A program made the translations under genes and the position numbers. Under the pieces are notes generated by a model that worked only from the letters and a program-made list of their open reading frames with translations, was not told the DNA's origin and made no database searches. 64,000 bases of DNA from Pholiota molesta (Eukaryota > Basidiomycota > Agaricomycetes > Agaricales > Strophariaceae): NCBI GenBank assembly GCA_014925825.1, contig JACGCK010000050.1, forward strand, positions 124,001 through 188,000. Reading direction: 5' to 3'. Numbering within the stretch: position 1 is the first letter of the stretch; every line of letters begins with the position of its first letter. Shown here piece by piece: positions 21,400 through 34,750 of this stretch.

Positions 21400-24330
21400 G
21401 AGCTTGGGCATTAGGGTTTTTGCGCTTGTTCGTGTTTGGTTGCATGCGGCCGACGCCGACGGCGATACTTAGCGCGAGGGCCACGAGGACGCTCGTTTTC
21501 CCAAGGTTTCGATCCGACGCGTATCCATAATCAGGTGGCCAGCACTCGTCTCCCCTTCAGTCCCTCTCTCGCGAGCTGTTTCCGTTTCCATCCCATTTTG
21601 CCCGCCCCCGTTCCCTTGTTCCGTCTCCGTTCCGCACGTCGCCGTCCGCATCCACTGCCCGTCCCCAGCGCGTTAGATTATCCCGCGTTCTCGAGCCCTA
21701 GCGCCATGCGGCGGTGTCCTGCGCCCGTGTGCGACGTCCCTCAAGAGCGCAAGGCCGTGCCATCCGCGCGGTAATACCCTTGCAGAGACAGAGACGGCCA
21801 TCTCGCACCGCGCACGACATCCCCCAGCGCCAGAGATCGTGTACGACGCGTGGCATTGAGCCTTGCCTGATGGTAAGTACGTGCCATTTCTTCGTGTTAT
21901 CTCTACTCACAGCATCTCGTCAGAATTCAGCCGCCGTCACCCTCTCCTCGACACCGAACATCTACATTCATCCGCCACGCGTCGCCATCAAAGCCGTGCT
22001 CTGCGTACGCGATGGCGCAGAGACGATGACGACGGCGCCATGGCGCGGCGCGTGCTGCCTACCTACGGACAAGAGACATCGCCACCTACGTACAAAAGAC
22101 ATCGAAGGAATACGGCGCCTACGGACAAGGAACATCCAATGGACACGGTAGGGTCTATATGTACTCAGTTCGAGCGCTATCACTCATTTCCAGCCCAGGA
22201 ACCCCATCTCATCGCGTTGGTCCGCGACCATCTCACCCCAACCACTGAGAAAACCAACACAAAGCACCCCGGCCATCACCAAAGCCTATCCACCTACACC
22301 TTCAATCGTGCACGATAGGCAGCACCGGCGACGACGACGATCCCGCCTTGTACGGTGCGCCAGCGCGGCGCGCAATCGCAACAAAGCCCAATGCCTCCCA
22401 GATCCGGCGGTTGGGCATCGACGACGAAGGAGCGCCCTGTAAGCGCCATGGCCGACGACGACGAGTTCCGTTCGACACCAGGCCCAGTACTCGGCGGCGC
22501 CGCGCGAGGCGTGGTTGGGTGCGGGCAGACGACATCACCGTGAGTCGTTTCCTCTCGTTCTCCGCCGATGTCTTACCTCGGCCATCGCAGACCATCCCCC
22601 AAACCCCCTCGGCCGCGCGTGGCAACGATTCGCCAGACCAGGAACCGCCGACGACGAGATCGACGAAGCCGTACCCGCCGGAGCCATACCCGCCCTGTGC
22701 CCTCGTCCTGGACGACTCTCCTCCATCACGACGGCATCCATGGCAGGCGCTGGGCGCGGAGCCAGTCAGTCGACGGCCGGGTGGAATGTCGACGGGGACA
22801 GCAGGCGCGGAACGAACGCGAGTGCGTGGACGTGTCTGGTGCGGTGTGCGGAACAAGCTAACGACGGGATGGTCAGCGTGTATGGCGCCACGAACGCGAT
22901 GTCGCCTCTTACCGCCCGCGCCGACGAGCACCCGTAGTCAGCGTCCTGCCCACTGCGTCGCGCGTCCTGGCCGGCGGCGTGCCCTGCGGGAGGGACAAAT
23001 GGAGGGGTCAGTGGCGCTCGGCGGTACGGATCCGTTGGGACGTACATACCGGACACACATTGCGCACGAGCGGAGTGCAGATCGCTCGCTGCGCTGTGTA
23101 GGATTAGGCGTGGGCGTGCTGCGATGGCGAAGACGACGGCGGCGGCGAGCCGCGGACGATCAGCGACACCTACCCGCGACGACGATCTCGCCGTGCACGC
23201 CAGACCGCGCCCACGCCCACGACGTCTGCGCCTTCCACCCACCACGGCTCGATCGCGCACGAGTCCCATCCCTGCTCGGATCCGACGCCTGACCATCCGC
23301 GACGACGGCACGGTGTAGTTAGCTGAGGGCACACGATATCGGCAGGTGCTGTCTGAATCCACGCTGACCTCGGCCGTGCCATGCGCTGCAGCAAGAACCA
23401 CCCTCGCCACGCATCGCCCTCCCATGTCGGCGGCTTTCGCGCCATCCGAGCCCCGTGGCCGTGCATGGCGACAGCGGTTCCAGGCGCTAGGGACGGAGCA
23501 CAGGGCCTCGCCAGCGACCGCGATGCTGAATCGGCGACAGTCGCCATCTGCAGAGGTTGCAGGCGCTAACACGGCACAAGTCGGTCGTGGGTAGTGTGGA
23601 CGCAGTGGGACTTGCGAGGCGGCAGCGGGCTCGACACGGCGAGAGGTGCGTCTCAGCTCATGCGTGCAAGTAGTAAAGCTGACAAAAGGGTTGTTAGTGT
23701 GTGCCACGCCGCCGCCAACGTTCTTTCGCCACTTGCCAGTCTGCGCCCTCGCTCAGAGCCCCTCCCTGCAGTGCAGTTCTGTTCTTCCTGGATGGCGGCG
23801 TAGATCTGTATACAGATCCGTTGCAACGTACCAGGCACGTTTGCGCAGATCGCCGCGTTGGGCACGACCTGCTCAACGCCGGATGGCGCTGCGGGCGTCG
23901 CCGCTGCGCAAGACGATGGCGATCGGGTGCGGATGAGCTGCGAAGGCGATAGGGGGTTGGTCAGAGGTGCGGACGCGCGAGGACACCTGTTGCAGGGAGG
24001 ACGCTGCCATCGCCTCGCGGATCACTCACCGAGTTCTGGCTGGCGTTGTCTTCTTCAGCCTCGCCGTCGGACTGCGCAGCGACCCCGCCTCTAGAACCTC
24101 GTCAGCGCGCTGTTCAGACGACATCGACAACCTGGATGACTTGCCCAACGAAGGCAACCTCGTGCTCAAGATCCCGCGGCGCCGTCGCCCGCCGGCTCAA
24201 GGTAGGCATCTAAAGGGGAACGAACATCAGAGGCCATGACAAGCGAGGAAAGGAACGAGAACGGAAGGCGCGCTGCGGGCTGTCGATGGCGGAGGCGATG
24301 AGAGATGAAGAGGAGAGGAGAGGAGAGATG
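21400..24330 (+). other. GC-rich block of unit R2
   Basis: Counterpart of 11968-14900. The intron-like segments are retained, but exon-like parts carry several indels not divisible by three. A 314-codon plus-strand ORF (22348-23292) and a 313-codon minus-strand ORF (22766-23707) have no equal in R1 and are not supported as genes. Confidence 0.45.
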
Positions 24331-26770
24331 AGGAGGTGGGGGATGAGGATTCGACGGTAAGCTAGGTACTCCTTATATACATCTGCACATCATGTACGTA
24401 GCAGCATGAAATAAATGGGTTTGGGATAGAAACGGATGCGAGTCAGGGACAGATACCGGGATCGCCGACTTAAGCGAACAAGTCCCATTCGCGCCATCCC
24501 TCCGCGCCCCCTTCTTCTGCTCGCGATATCGACCTCTCGGCCTGTATATTATGCTCCTGTATCTACCTTCTGTGTACCCTACACCATTCTACTGTATTTA
24601 GAGACTCAATAAATAAGTTTTTGTTGTTTTATTGCAGTATCACAAACCGTCTGCATTTACAATAACTTCAAAGATCTCGCAAACACATCCTCAGTGCATT
24701 CCCCACCGCACACGCTCAGAGCGGACATCTCACCAGAGTTGACCCTACCGAAGCTCTATCCGCGCCTACGGCCGTATCTCCCTGAGCGAAATACCTAAGA
24801 AGTGCGGAAACGGTGTTTCTAGCGCATTCCGTGCACTACCACGTCCCCCTGCACCGAATCGTCCACTGCAAGCGCAGAAATTAGCAGGGGCTTAGGCTGA
24901 AACGCGCGCTTAGTGCGTCCGTGATCGGACGTAATATACGTGTTCTTTCTAGGTCCCCGCGGTTGCGCTGCTTCTTCGAATGAGTTTGCGAGACGAGGGC
25001 CAGACAGGGCGCCGTCGGGTGGCATGGAGTGCCGACGGTCGTAATCTACTCGTCCACCTCTGAGATTTTGGAAATAGGTAGTCAATAATGTTTCCTAACG
25101 TGCTCCAAAACAATGTACAATATAATTAAGAATTGCAAGAGAAATGCGCAATTCATGTCGGAGACTCTGCAGGGAGTGGCACTCAATCCTCCGCCCACTT
25201 GGCGGTGCATGCGCACTGCGCGCACTATTTTAGGTGCCACGTAGACTAGCCGCGGCAATCAGGGTCCTAATAACAAGGGAAAAGAAGGGCTTATTAGTGG
25301 CTTTTGGAATGGCGTATTGGGTGAGGAGGCGGACATGCCGTGTATTGATTGGGATCTACGTTCCGCGGTTCGTCCTTCTGACGCCGTAGTTGATTCGGAA
25401 AACAATGTACAGATCTATATATCTCCATTCGAATGCCACTCTTATTCTGGCGCTTTCTTTGCGCTATTTTATTGGTTAGCGCTCGAAGACGTAGTGATAT
25501 GACTTTTGCCGCACATTCTGTACTTCGTTTCACTTGAACATTCCTTTATGCCGCTGCTTTTCGAATGTATCATTCAACCGTAGATAATATCTACTTCTGT
25601 CTTTAGCTACAGATTGCACGGCATGTGTGTAGTGGTAATGGCAGATCTCGAGTTGACGCGGCACCGCCGCATGCAGATCATACGGATCGCACACGATCTA
25701 TTTCTGTTCTCTTGTTATCGCAATCTCTGATATTTTCACATTGGCCATAGTAAATCTATTCTAATCAGCTCAAAGCAATGGTTATTTACAAAATGTCGTC
25801 GTTGGGAGTTATCCCGGGCGATAAAGCATTTTCGTACGGATTCGGACAACTTCAATACATATAAATCAAGTGTTGACGGGCTTGATAGCATTGCAAAACG
25901 ATGAACAACTATATATCTTAATTCCTGGAGATTAGGACTGGTGGCGAAGCTCGCAAAGTGCGCTTTACACCGAAATATGGGCGCTAAATTATAATACCGC
26001 CTACGCGGAATCGATGTGCAGCTCTAAAGCAAGAAAACTGCAGTGATGAATTATGGTGCGACCTTGGATTAATACATGTATACACGTAAGGAGATGGAAA
26101 CAAGGGGCGCCGGCGCACACAGACATTGTACAGCTGGCACAGAGGGATAGCGACGGCGGATCAAAATGTAGGTGTTCCTCGACTTTAGCTTCAGCGACCG
26201 TGATTCTGCATCACAAAATAGAAGGAACTGCGTGGAATCGAAATTATGTTTAGTGGATCTTTGGTAACTAGATCTATGCCAGTATATTTTTCCGAATCTC
26301 GGACTCAGTTTCGTGATGCAGCCGGAACTGTGAACAGTTGTTGTTTATAATATTTAACTAGACTCTGTCTGATTAATTCTACCACCGTTGAACGGTTATT
26401 TTATAGCAAGCTGTTTGTGTATTAAGAGAGATCTGTAATAGATTTTTTTCGACAGGACAGAAGTCTAGCAAGTGTCGGAGGGTAATGCCCGTTTGAGTAA
26501 TTTAAATTACCTCTCAGGAGACGGACTTCCGAGTACACGTCGACTTACGGATGCGAAGGGAAGCAGTTGCGAGATGATACTACCGGGACTAAGATTCAGG
26601 AGACAATGGTTCTAATCCTAATCTACCCTGAGGCATGAACATCATATTCTGGCAAGCTGTACTTGCTGGCAGGGAGCTTGCTGGCAAGGTCGAATCTTTA
26701 CCTCCGCTTACACGTCTAGATCCTGCAAGGGCGGGGAGGAGTTGTGCGCGTCGGCCCTGCCAGCAGATAA
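24331..26770. other. Middle of unit R2, no gene seen
   Basis: Closely follows 14901-17444 of R1 with scattered substitutions. No coding or RNA gene recognised. Confidence 0.4.
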
Positions 26771-27625
26771 TATAAAAAGGTAGCAATTTTGAACGTGCTT
26801 CCAAACCCGCCTTTCCCTCTATGCCGTTATTATGCTAGTCTCCAGTCCCGTTTTCTTTCATATCGGACGATGCTATTGGTACGTCTTCCACTGTTCCCGT
26901 ATGTATGAGCTGTGCTAATGTACATTCAAAGTTACTGACATCTTTTATCATCTTCCGTGATCCTCGATGCATCAAAGGTATGCTATTTCCCTTATTATCT
27001 GACACAAACCTAGTTTTAACTCTTTATATTCTACTCTGGTCGTTGGGATGTTTACTTCGACGAAGGGTTGCCAAGTCAACAGTCTAGGGCTATTATAGAC
27101 GCCTCAGAACACTGGACAGGAAGCGGACCAGGAGGATAGGAAAGATAGATCTATCCTTCTATCTTGGAGGATAAATCGAACAGCAAAAGCGACGCGGAAG
27201 GTATTGATACAGTCCAGGGCATCGAGGAAAACCATCCGGGAGGCTCCAGGTCGAGTAGAACTGCTTCGGCAGCTTCCAATATCCAGTCTGTCATCTGATC
27301 GACCTCCAACGCCTCTAGCGCTCGAACGAGCCAACCAATCCTCAATCAAACTTCAGATTCGAATTCTACAGCCTCGAAAACGGGTATGTGCACCTCGACG
27401 ACAGCTACGAACACAGCGGATCCTACACAGATCTCCGCCACTTCATCTCCTCCTCCTCTCCCTGAACTTTGTCATTCTACTCGCCCTCGCCTCACGCCGG
27501 TCCGAGACAACGATGATCGCTTCAGTACGACGTCATACACCTGTAGACAGCATTTGCAACCCGCCAACATGAATGTTGAAAAGGCTAGCTCATGTTATTA
27601 TCCAATACACACTAACATTATCTCT

Positions 27626-28020
27626 AGATGTTCTGATACGATATATGGGCTTCCGGCGACCTCCTATATTGCCTTCTGTGGTCCTCAAAGGTATGTTATT
27701 CTCCTCCTTATACTCATGATATTCTGACACTATATATGAGCTTCCGGCGAGTCGCGACATCCTTCCATGATCTTTGATCAAACAGAAGTATGTTATCTTC
27801 CATATCTAAAACGATACTGATTCTATTTCCAGATACTTATTATGACACCATATTTCAAGTTCCGGCGAGCTGCGACGCGATGATCTGAATAGAGGTATGT
27901 CATCTTCCTTATTTGATAAAGTATTGATTCTATTTGGATTGTATCTCTAGATGTTCCGACACCATATTTCGAATTCCGGCGGACTGCATTGCGTGGTGAG
28001 TGGAATAATACTCAAACACT
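27626..28020 (+). repeat. Four tandem exon-intron units (R2)
   Basis: Same array as at 18297-18690, with acceptor-like and donor-like signals kept around the gatgttctga...ttccggcga cores. Copy number is unchanged between units. Confidence 0.6.
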
Positions 28021-28873
28021 ATTTTTGGACATCCGCCAACCAAACTCTGGCTATGCGAAAAGCATTCGATTCTGATCTCTGATATAAGCGCCCATAACAC
28101 GACCTTCCACATGTCCATGGACTACGTGGTATTGTCTTAAGGTATATGATTTAAGATTTAAATGCTTCCTGATGATTTAAGATTGTTGCGCTCACATGTC
28201 CATGGACTACGCTGGTATGTTCCGGTTATTTCGCTTGAATGATATACTGATAGCCTGTCCTTGTCAAACTAGGACTTTCTTTGCTCGGAAATCGATGGTG
28301 GTCAGAGTAGGTCAGTTATATGCCCGTGTTCTCATTTACATGCTAAAGCAATTTCTAGGTTTCTTTGTAAAAGTGCATATGCGCTGTATTCCTGCCTTTC
28401 TGTAATCTCCGTCGCGTTGAAAATTTAGCAACTGCAATTCAGCATTTCGTGTGAATATCAATCCGTCGCCTCGCTGCGTTCTTGGGCATTCTGTGCGTAA
28501 AACCAATTTATTCACTATCTACTGATGACTTTGCCTGCAGGTGCTGCAATCTTTTGGATCAAGCTCTGAATTTGCCGCGTGAAGATCACTCCGTCGAATT
28601 CTGACGGAATCCGACCCATCGCGACTTGGTGCGTGATGCCGTTTTCCCCGAGTATTGAGCTTTCCGTTTGGTGCGTAAACCTATTTTTTAACTTTCTACT
28701 GACGACTTAGCCTCCAGCCGCTGCATTCGAATTTTCCGCGCGAGTATTACTTGGTGCGTAAACCTGTTTATTTAGCCTCCAGCCGCCGCATTTGAACTTT
28801 CCGCGCAAGTATTACTTGGTGCGTAAACCTGTTTATTCACTATGGACTGACTATTACATTTTAGACTATCTAC

Positions 28874-28901
28874 GTTAGCCTGCCCTTCGGGGTGGGCTAA
28901 C
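28874..28901 (+). other. 12-bp stem hairpin with UUCG tetraloop (R2)
   Basis: Sequence identical to 19508-19535 although neighbouring DNA differs by substitutions and indels. Confidence 0.7.
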
Positions 28902-29047
28902 CTCTGCTCCTACGATCTCCCAACACGCAAAAAAAGGTCAGTTACTTACCACTTTTCGCGTTTTCACGCCGTATGGTAATTCCCGCCATCAATCCCGCCC
29001 TCGTCCCGTGACCCACCCGCCTCGACCGGAGATCCTTCCACGTCCAG

Positions 29048-29914
29048 GTACGTCATGAGATTACGCACGTCCGCTTCGGACATCGGGTTCTCGGCTTTGG
29101 AGACGGCCTCTGAGGGCGCTGGGGCGTCGTCTGAGGAGGTGGAGGTGGTGGACGACGACGAGGAGATGGGCTCGGGCGCAGGAACAGGTGAGCGGTGGCG
29201 CAGCTTGTGCTTGCGCTGGAGGATGGCTTCAGCGCGCCGGCGGAACTCTTCCTGCTGCTGGTCGTGTTTCGTTGCGCGGAACTGAGGCTGCGGGTCGGTG
29301 AAGGGGTTCATCGGCGCGTAGAACGAGGTCGGCGACGAGGCATTGGAGTACGGGTCGATAGTGCGCGGCTGGTACGGGTCAGGCGAAGAGGCGCCGCTGA
29401 TGGAGGTGGCCTCCGTTGACGAGTACCCGTGGGCGTAGGCACCGCGGTGCGGGTCGGGGGACGCCACACGGGAAGACATGGCCGAGGAGGTCGTGGAGGC
29501 GTATTCGTGGATGTACTGCTCCCGGGCGGTCCGATAGGCATCGGGCGACCGGGTTTTGATGTGGTTGAGGATGGCGAGCTGCTCCTCGATGAGCGCCTGC
29601 GTCGGGTCCGGATTTTTGAGCCACGGCTGCTGATTCAGCTGTTGCTCCTCGGAATGCCACTTGCGCTCGAGCTCCTCGCGGGCGAGCTCGTTTTTGAGGT
29701 GCTCGTCGGCGGTCGTCTGGAGGTTGAGGACGTCGCGGTTGTACTCGTGCTGGAAGCGGTAGAGGACTTCCATGGGGGCGGAGGCGTTGTCCGCAATTTT
29801 GCGCTGGTAGGCTTCAGCGGTGTTCTGGAGCTGGTCGTCGAGATCTTTCATGATGTTGTCCCGGAGTTTGGCCTTCCAGGCGGCGTCGTATTCTCCTTCG
29901 AGGACGAGTGGCAT
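29048..29914 (-). pseudogene. Truncated copy 3 of the 401-aa protein gene
   Basis: Keeps residues 1-286 with an intact frame (the 13-bp deletion of copy 2 is absent). It then reads into unit sequence, giving a 316-aa ORF (28964-29914) whose last ~30 residues are unrelated (YLDVEGSPVEAGG...). The C-terminal WNPDRF domain is missing. Its upstream 0.9 kb is nearly the same as that of copy 2. It could still be transcribed and make a head-only protein, so 'pseudogene' is a provisional label. Confidence 0.75.
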
Positions 29915-30896
29915 ACTGAATGAGGTGGAAAGCGAGGCGAATTTTTGGATGTGGACTGTGAATTTATACTGTCAGTTTTGTTGCCTCGAAAAAGTTATGA
30001 GGTCATCGATATTTCGATGGTGGCACGGACACAAGCTATTTCTAAATATTTCGATAACGCTTCGATGGAGCACAGGGAAGATACCCAATAAAGCCACCAT
30101 CACCCTCCATGCCACCTAACGATGAAACGCAAAAACAGCATGACGCGCGGCGCGCAAGGGGAAGAGCTTGTTTCAAAGAAACCACTGGCTAGAATACCCC
30201 AGGGAAGATACGCCAACATGGCCATCATCCCCTTCCATGCCACCCAATAGTCGAACGCAAAAATCGCAAGGTGCACCATGCGCGGGGGGAATAGCCCGTT
30301 TCAAAAGAAAAGACCAAAGAATTTGTTCAGCTACCGGAGACCATCATCCGTCGATGGGGCATAGGCAACTGCCATCCACTCGCTAGAATACCCAAGGAAG
30401 ATACCCCCAAGATGCGCACCATGCCACCCAATAGTCACAAAGAAAAACCGCACGACGCACACCACCTCGTTCTAAAAGAAATGGCGAAAGAGTTTGTTCA
30501 AAAAAAACAGTTGTGATAGTTGTCTCCAATATGCCCGTGCCAGGGGGAAATAGCGACGCCCAATTGAATAGTCCTCACCTTTGTTCTGTGGGTTTATGGT
30601 GAAAATTTTACAGTCTATTGCCTGTTTGGGAACTACGATCCAGGCTGGGGGTTAATACGATCGATATGATAACTAGAGCTGAGAGATACGCACACTTCGG
30701 TGGTGATATTTGCGAGGGATACTAAGCATAACGATGTGGTTGAGAGCAAGGAGGTGACGGTAAGTGACTCATATTGTGGGTTGGGCATTAGGGTTTTTGC
30801 GCTTGTTCGTGTTTGGCTGCATGCGGCCGACGCCGACGGCGATACTTAGCGCGAGGGCCACGAGGACGCTCCGATACTTAGGTTTTCCCAAGGTTT
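29048..30896. repeat. Tandem array unit R3, partial
   Basis: Third unit, starting at the same gene-internal point. It holds the gene head, promoter and subrepeats. It stops around 30872-30896, just after gcgagggccacgaggacgct, where R1 and R2 enter the GC-rich block. Beyond this the DNA is unrelated. Confidence 0.85.
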
Positions 30897-32453
30897 TCCC
30901 ATTTGAAAAAGAATTTAAGAAAGAAAGCTCGAAGACCACTTGTATAATTACAAATAAGAAAACAAGGGTCTCAAAACTCAGAAATGTCACGAAGGGTAGT
31001 TAAGAGTTTTTTCCGTGCGTTGCGGGCTTCGAGGAACTACCCCCGGAAGTGCCAAGCACTAGTGAACATTAGTCCGAAAACAAACAAAAAAAGCTGCACT
31101 CACAGAGATTAATTTTTGGAGCTCAAAATCAGATAGGAAAACGTTCATATGTGTTCATTACTGCTACTATTTTTTGCAACACTCAAATCATCATATTGAA
31201 CCTTTGTATGAGTGCAGAACGACAATTCCCAAAGTGCCACAACCTTAGGAGATGATTTCTATTCAATTTCAATTGGGTTAGAATATTTTTTGGGATTACT
31301 TACAACTACCATAAATATCATCATAACCTATTTGGAATGACTTGTATGGACTGTATTTTACACATTTCATCCATCCAATTTTACAGTGTTGCATGGTTCT
31401 GTAATATGGCTACAAGGCAGAGAATAAAATTCTTTTGTAAGGTTCTCGAAAGCTTTCCAAGGACTTGTAATTCCAAATTCCTTGCATAGGATTCCAGCTC
31501 AACAAACCCTTGGAATGATCACTTTGCATTCTAATGGATTCTATTATAGAACTGCCTTGCAAACGTCAGAAGTGTTCCGAGCATTTTACGGTGTTTTATG
31601 ACATTGTGATAAACCTCTATTACTCTATGCTTGCGACCAGTGTATGCGAATATAGCAGAACATAGGATTTTTTTCACCTAGTGTCGAGTCTAGAGGGCGC
31701 TTTTTTGGCGATGTGCGTCTAAATCATATCACGTGCGACGTCAGATAATAACCCAAACCGATGGGAAAACCCGGGGTTTCCTATCCGCTGGCTTGGGATT
31801 AGCGCAGCCATGGCCGACCCGCCCATGCTGCGTGTCAGATGGCGAGCACGCTCACCATGCTCCGACGCACAGAATTACTATTAGTTGCCGTCGGGAATCT
31901 TCGACGGCGGGCGCACTACTGATGCGCGTAAGCGAACAGCGGCGTGCGTGCGATGCGCCAAACCGACGGCGCATGGCTAGGAAGTAGGAAGACGGGTGAG
32001 CGTTCAGGCGTTTCATATCCTGTACATGTACCAGTTTATCCTGACTTATAAATCTATCTGCCCACATGTAGATTTCTCTCTGGTGATTCCACCATCAATA
32101 ATTCGAAACAACTGCCGTACTTTGCCTCTAAGCCGTCTTTTCCCGAGGCCCACCATCGAGGACAAGCAGTGCGCGGTGCGCGCCATGTATGATACTGGAT
32201 ACTGGGGCTCTCGTACCTTGGGCCTCTCGTGCTACTCATCACGATCGTTGTACTGGTCCCGAAAGCAGCGATGAGAAGCAGTGAGAAGCTATGTTATCAG
32301 TGTCATCTATTTCAGCACAACATCGGCGAGTGCCGGTCCAGAACAATTAACCACTGTCTGCAAGTCTAAACACATCTCCATCACGTGGAAGCATAGTCGA
32401 GTTCTGATAGCCCTGATCTGATACCACGAACCTTCCTTTCAGCCTATTTTCCG
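30897..32453. other. Intergenic region, no gene seen
   Basis: About 1.5 kb; 31000-31680 is AT-rich, 31700-31990 is GC-richer. No ORF with support, no clear repeat to other parts of the window. Confidence 0.5.
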
Positions 32454-32462
32454 TATATATAA
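32454..32462 (+). promoter_or_regulatory. TATA box of monooxygenase gene 1
   Basis: TATATATAA, 126 bp before the ATG at 32588. Confidence 0.55.
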
Positions 32463-32587
32463 GCTTGGTTGGAGCAGCGCGCAAGCGAGCGAATGCTGCC
32501 AACATACCGACTTTCCACGCTTCCTATCGCCAATTAATCTCTATTGCCCACCCTACGCATTCCATCGCCTACCCCGCGTTACTCAGT

Positions 32588-34750
32588 ATGCCGACCGACA
32601 CAAAATTCAGCGACGCAAGCAAGTTGCGTCTCAAATTCATCGTTGCTGGTGCCGGCATATCAGGTACGAATACGGAGACTTCTAGGGTTGCGCTCAGATC
32701 TGATAGTGTCTCCACCGCCTCCACCGACTCTGATCAGGCCTTGCAGCGGCCGTGACTTTGAGTAAGGCCGGACACGATGTCCTCGTTGTGGAGAAAGGAA
32801 ACGGAAAAATTAGGGTGCGGCGCACTCTTCCTCTCACGGCGGCCAGAGACAATACTGACACGTTGTACCGCCACTTATACCCGTTATCAGAGCAAAGGCG
32901 GCGTCCAGTGAGTAATTTATTCTTAACTGTGGGAGTGAGAGCTCGCTTATAGCCCACGACCCTAGATCTCCACCGAACATGACCAAAGTCCTTCATAAAT
33001 GGGGACTGGGCCCGTTCTCAAGGAGCGGGCGCACAAATGTGACAGGTTTTTCTTCACGAATGGTAATTCGCCTCCAAAGTGGTCAAGAACAGGCTCTCTA
33101 ACAACTCCCAAAACCGCAGGAAATACGGGAGATTTAATAGGATGTATGAATATGGGGGAAGGGTTCTCGAAGATCTCTCTGCGGATTTCCTGTTCCTGCA
33201 GGTACGCTATTGTCTTGATTCCATTTAGCTTGTCTTGGCCTTTCTCCGTTGCACGGATGATCCGCGAACGAGAACACTGATAATCATTTTGTGTCCAAAT
33301 GCAGCATCGCGACCTATATGGCATGCTCTACAATCTCGCCGTGAAGGAAGGCGTCGAGTTTCGCTTCAACAGCACCATCGTCGATGCCGACAACGTCAGC
33401 GTATCGGTGACGCTCGAGTCAGAGGAGGTGCTCTACGGGGATGTTATCATCGGTGCTGATGGCTTTGACAGCCTCCTCCGCCAAGTCGTGACAGACTCGG
33501 GCGACGAGCCGCCCGACGTCACTGACACGCACGTAGTCGTCACCTTCCTGATACCCATCCATCGCATGGAAGAAGACGAAGATCTACGAAAAATGCTGAA
33601 TGCGCGAAACGTGAGTGAACACCTGTGAGGTTTAATGATTTACCCCTCCCACCTTCTCCTTCCCAACCAACTCTGAAAAAATGACACCTGACACGCCGTT
33701 TGCAGTGGCAGATCTGGCTGGGAAACGGATATGTGATGAACGCCAACATGCTGGTATGGACACTTCCCTTTGTTCTTCTTTCGGTGAAGGGCTAGCACTA
33801 ATGGCTATAAATCCCCATTCTGCTTTATCTACAGGTGGGAGAGAAGGATTTCACAGTAACAATCATCCATCACTACGACGGCCCGAGGTACCCTGGCGAC
33901 CTAAACTGGACAGAAACCCGCACACTGGAATCGTTGGGCATCCGTCTGGATAACTTCGAACCTATGTGAGTTATATATCATGTTTTGTTATCTGCTACAT
34001 CCTGTCTGGTCTCGATCAAAGGCTAATTGACCATCTTCATTTCAATCTATTTCTGGCTGTGATAGAACGCAGAAATTGCTGAAGCTCGCTACATCAGTAT
34101 CTTCGCGGATATTTGTGCGCAGACCGGTCCCTGAAGATTTCGTGTGTGCAAATTCGCGGGTTGTGCTTGTCGGCGAATCGGCCCACCCCATGCTGGTGCG
34201 TATTTTTACACTTCTTTTTCTGCTTCTAGCGCTTTAGCGAGGACGCTTTATGTGCATGCGCTATCTGCGATCACTTCGAAGTTTCGGCTCGCAAACTCAT
34301 CTGATTCTTTCTTTACAGCCTGCAAGCAATCACGGCGTCGCGCTGATCCTCGAAGACGCCCAGACGCTCGGTCTGCTCTTCTCGCGCATCCGCAGCCGCG
34401 ACCAGATCGCGCAGCTGCTCACCGCATACGAGGAGATCCGGCACGAGTACACCGCGGATGTGTGGCTGTACGACCACGAGCAGCGCCGCGGGATGAAGGT
34501 GCCGCCTGGGCCCGAGCAGCAGGTGCGTGACGCGATCTTGCGCCAGACGATGGCCGCGGGCGACTGGGACCATATGGACGACTCGCCCGTGTTCCGGCAG
34601 GTGTGGGGGAATGAGCTAAAACTGTGGGCGTACGACCCGACGGATAAGGTGGATGATTGGTGGGGCCAGTATGGTTCGTTCATTGTGAGGAGGTATGAGC
34701 GATCGTCTATGGAAGTGACGGTGTCGAAGGGGGATATATCGTTCTCGTAA
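32588..34750 (+). CDS. FAD-dependent monooxygenase 1 (salicylate hydroxylase-like), with two frameshifts
   Basis: Group A flavoprotein monooxygenase using FAD and NAD(P)H to hydroxylate small, usually aromatic, substrates. Exons: 32588-32663, 32738-32814, 32891-32907, 32966-33062, 33120-33201, 33305-33610, 33706-33753, 33835-33965, 34066-34195 and 34319-34750. Motifs: Rossmann GAGISGL (from residue 21), DG motif IIGADGFDSLLR, GD-like motif VLVGESAHPML then NHGVALILEDAQTL. Exon 3 is only 17 bp (SKGGV). Single bases are missing near 33010 (HKWGLG|PVLKERAHKC) and near 33170 (GEG|LEDLSADFLFLQ), both in G-rich runs. Exon lengths sum to 1396, two short of a multiple of three, so restoring both would give ~465 aa. 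Exon sizes match gene 2, its tandem paralogue. Either a recent pseudogene or two sequence errors. Confidence 0.82.

Larger units (their letters stand above)
19696..29047. repeat. Tandem array unit R2 (9352 bp)
   Basis: Second unit, starting at the same gene-internal sequence as R1. It contains a truncated gene copy (19696-20549), subrepeats (20705-21110), the GC-rich block (about 21400-24330; introns at 21873-21923 and downstream), the TATA-like box (26771-26778), the exon-intron array (from 27626), the 36-bp repeats (about 28720-28830) and the UUCG hairpin (28874-28901). Small indels account for the 145-bp length difference from R1. Confidence 0.9.

Noticed and set aside
22348..23292. 314-codon plus-strand ORF in unit R2
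   Set aside because: It reads through an intron-like segment (gtgagt...cgcag) and is not open in R1.
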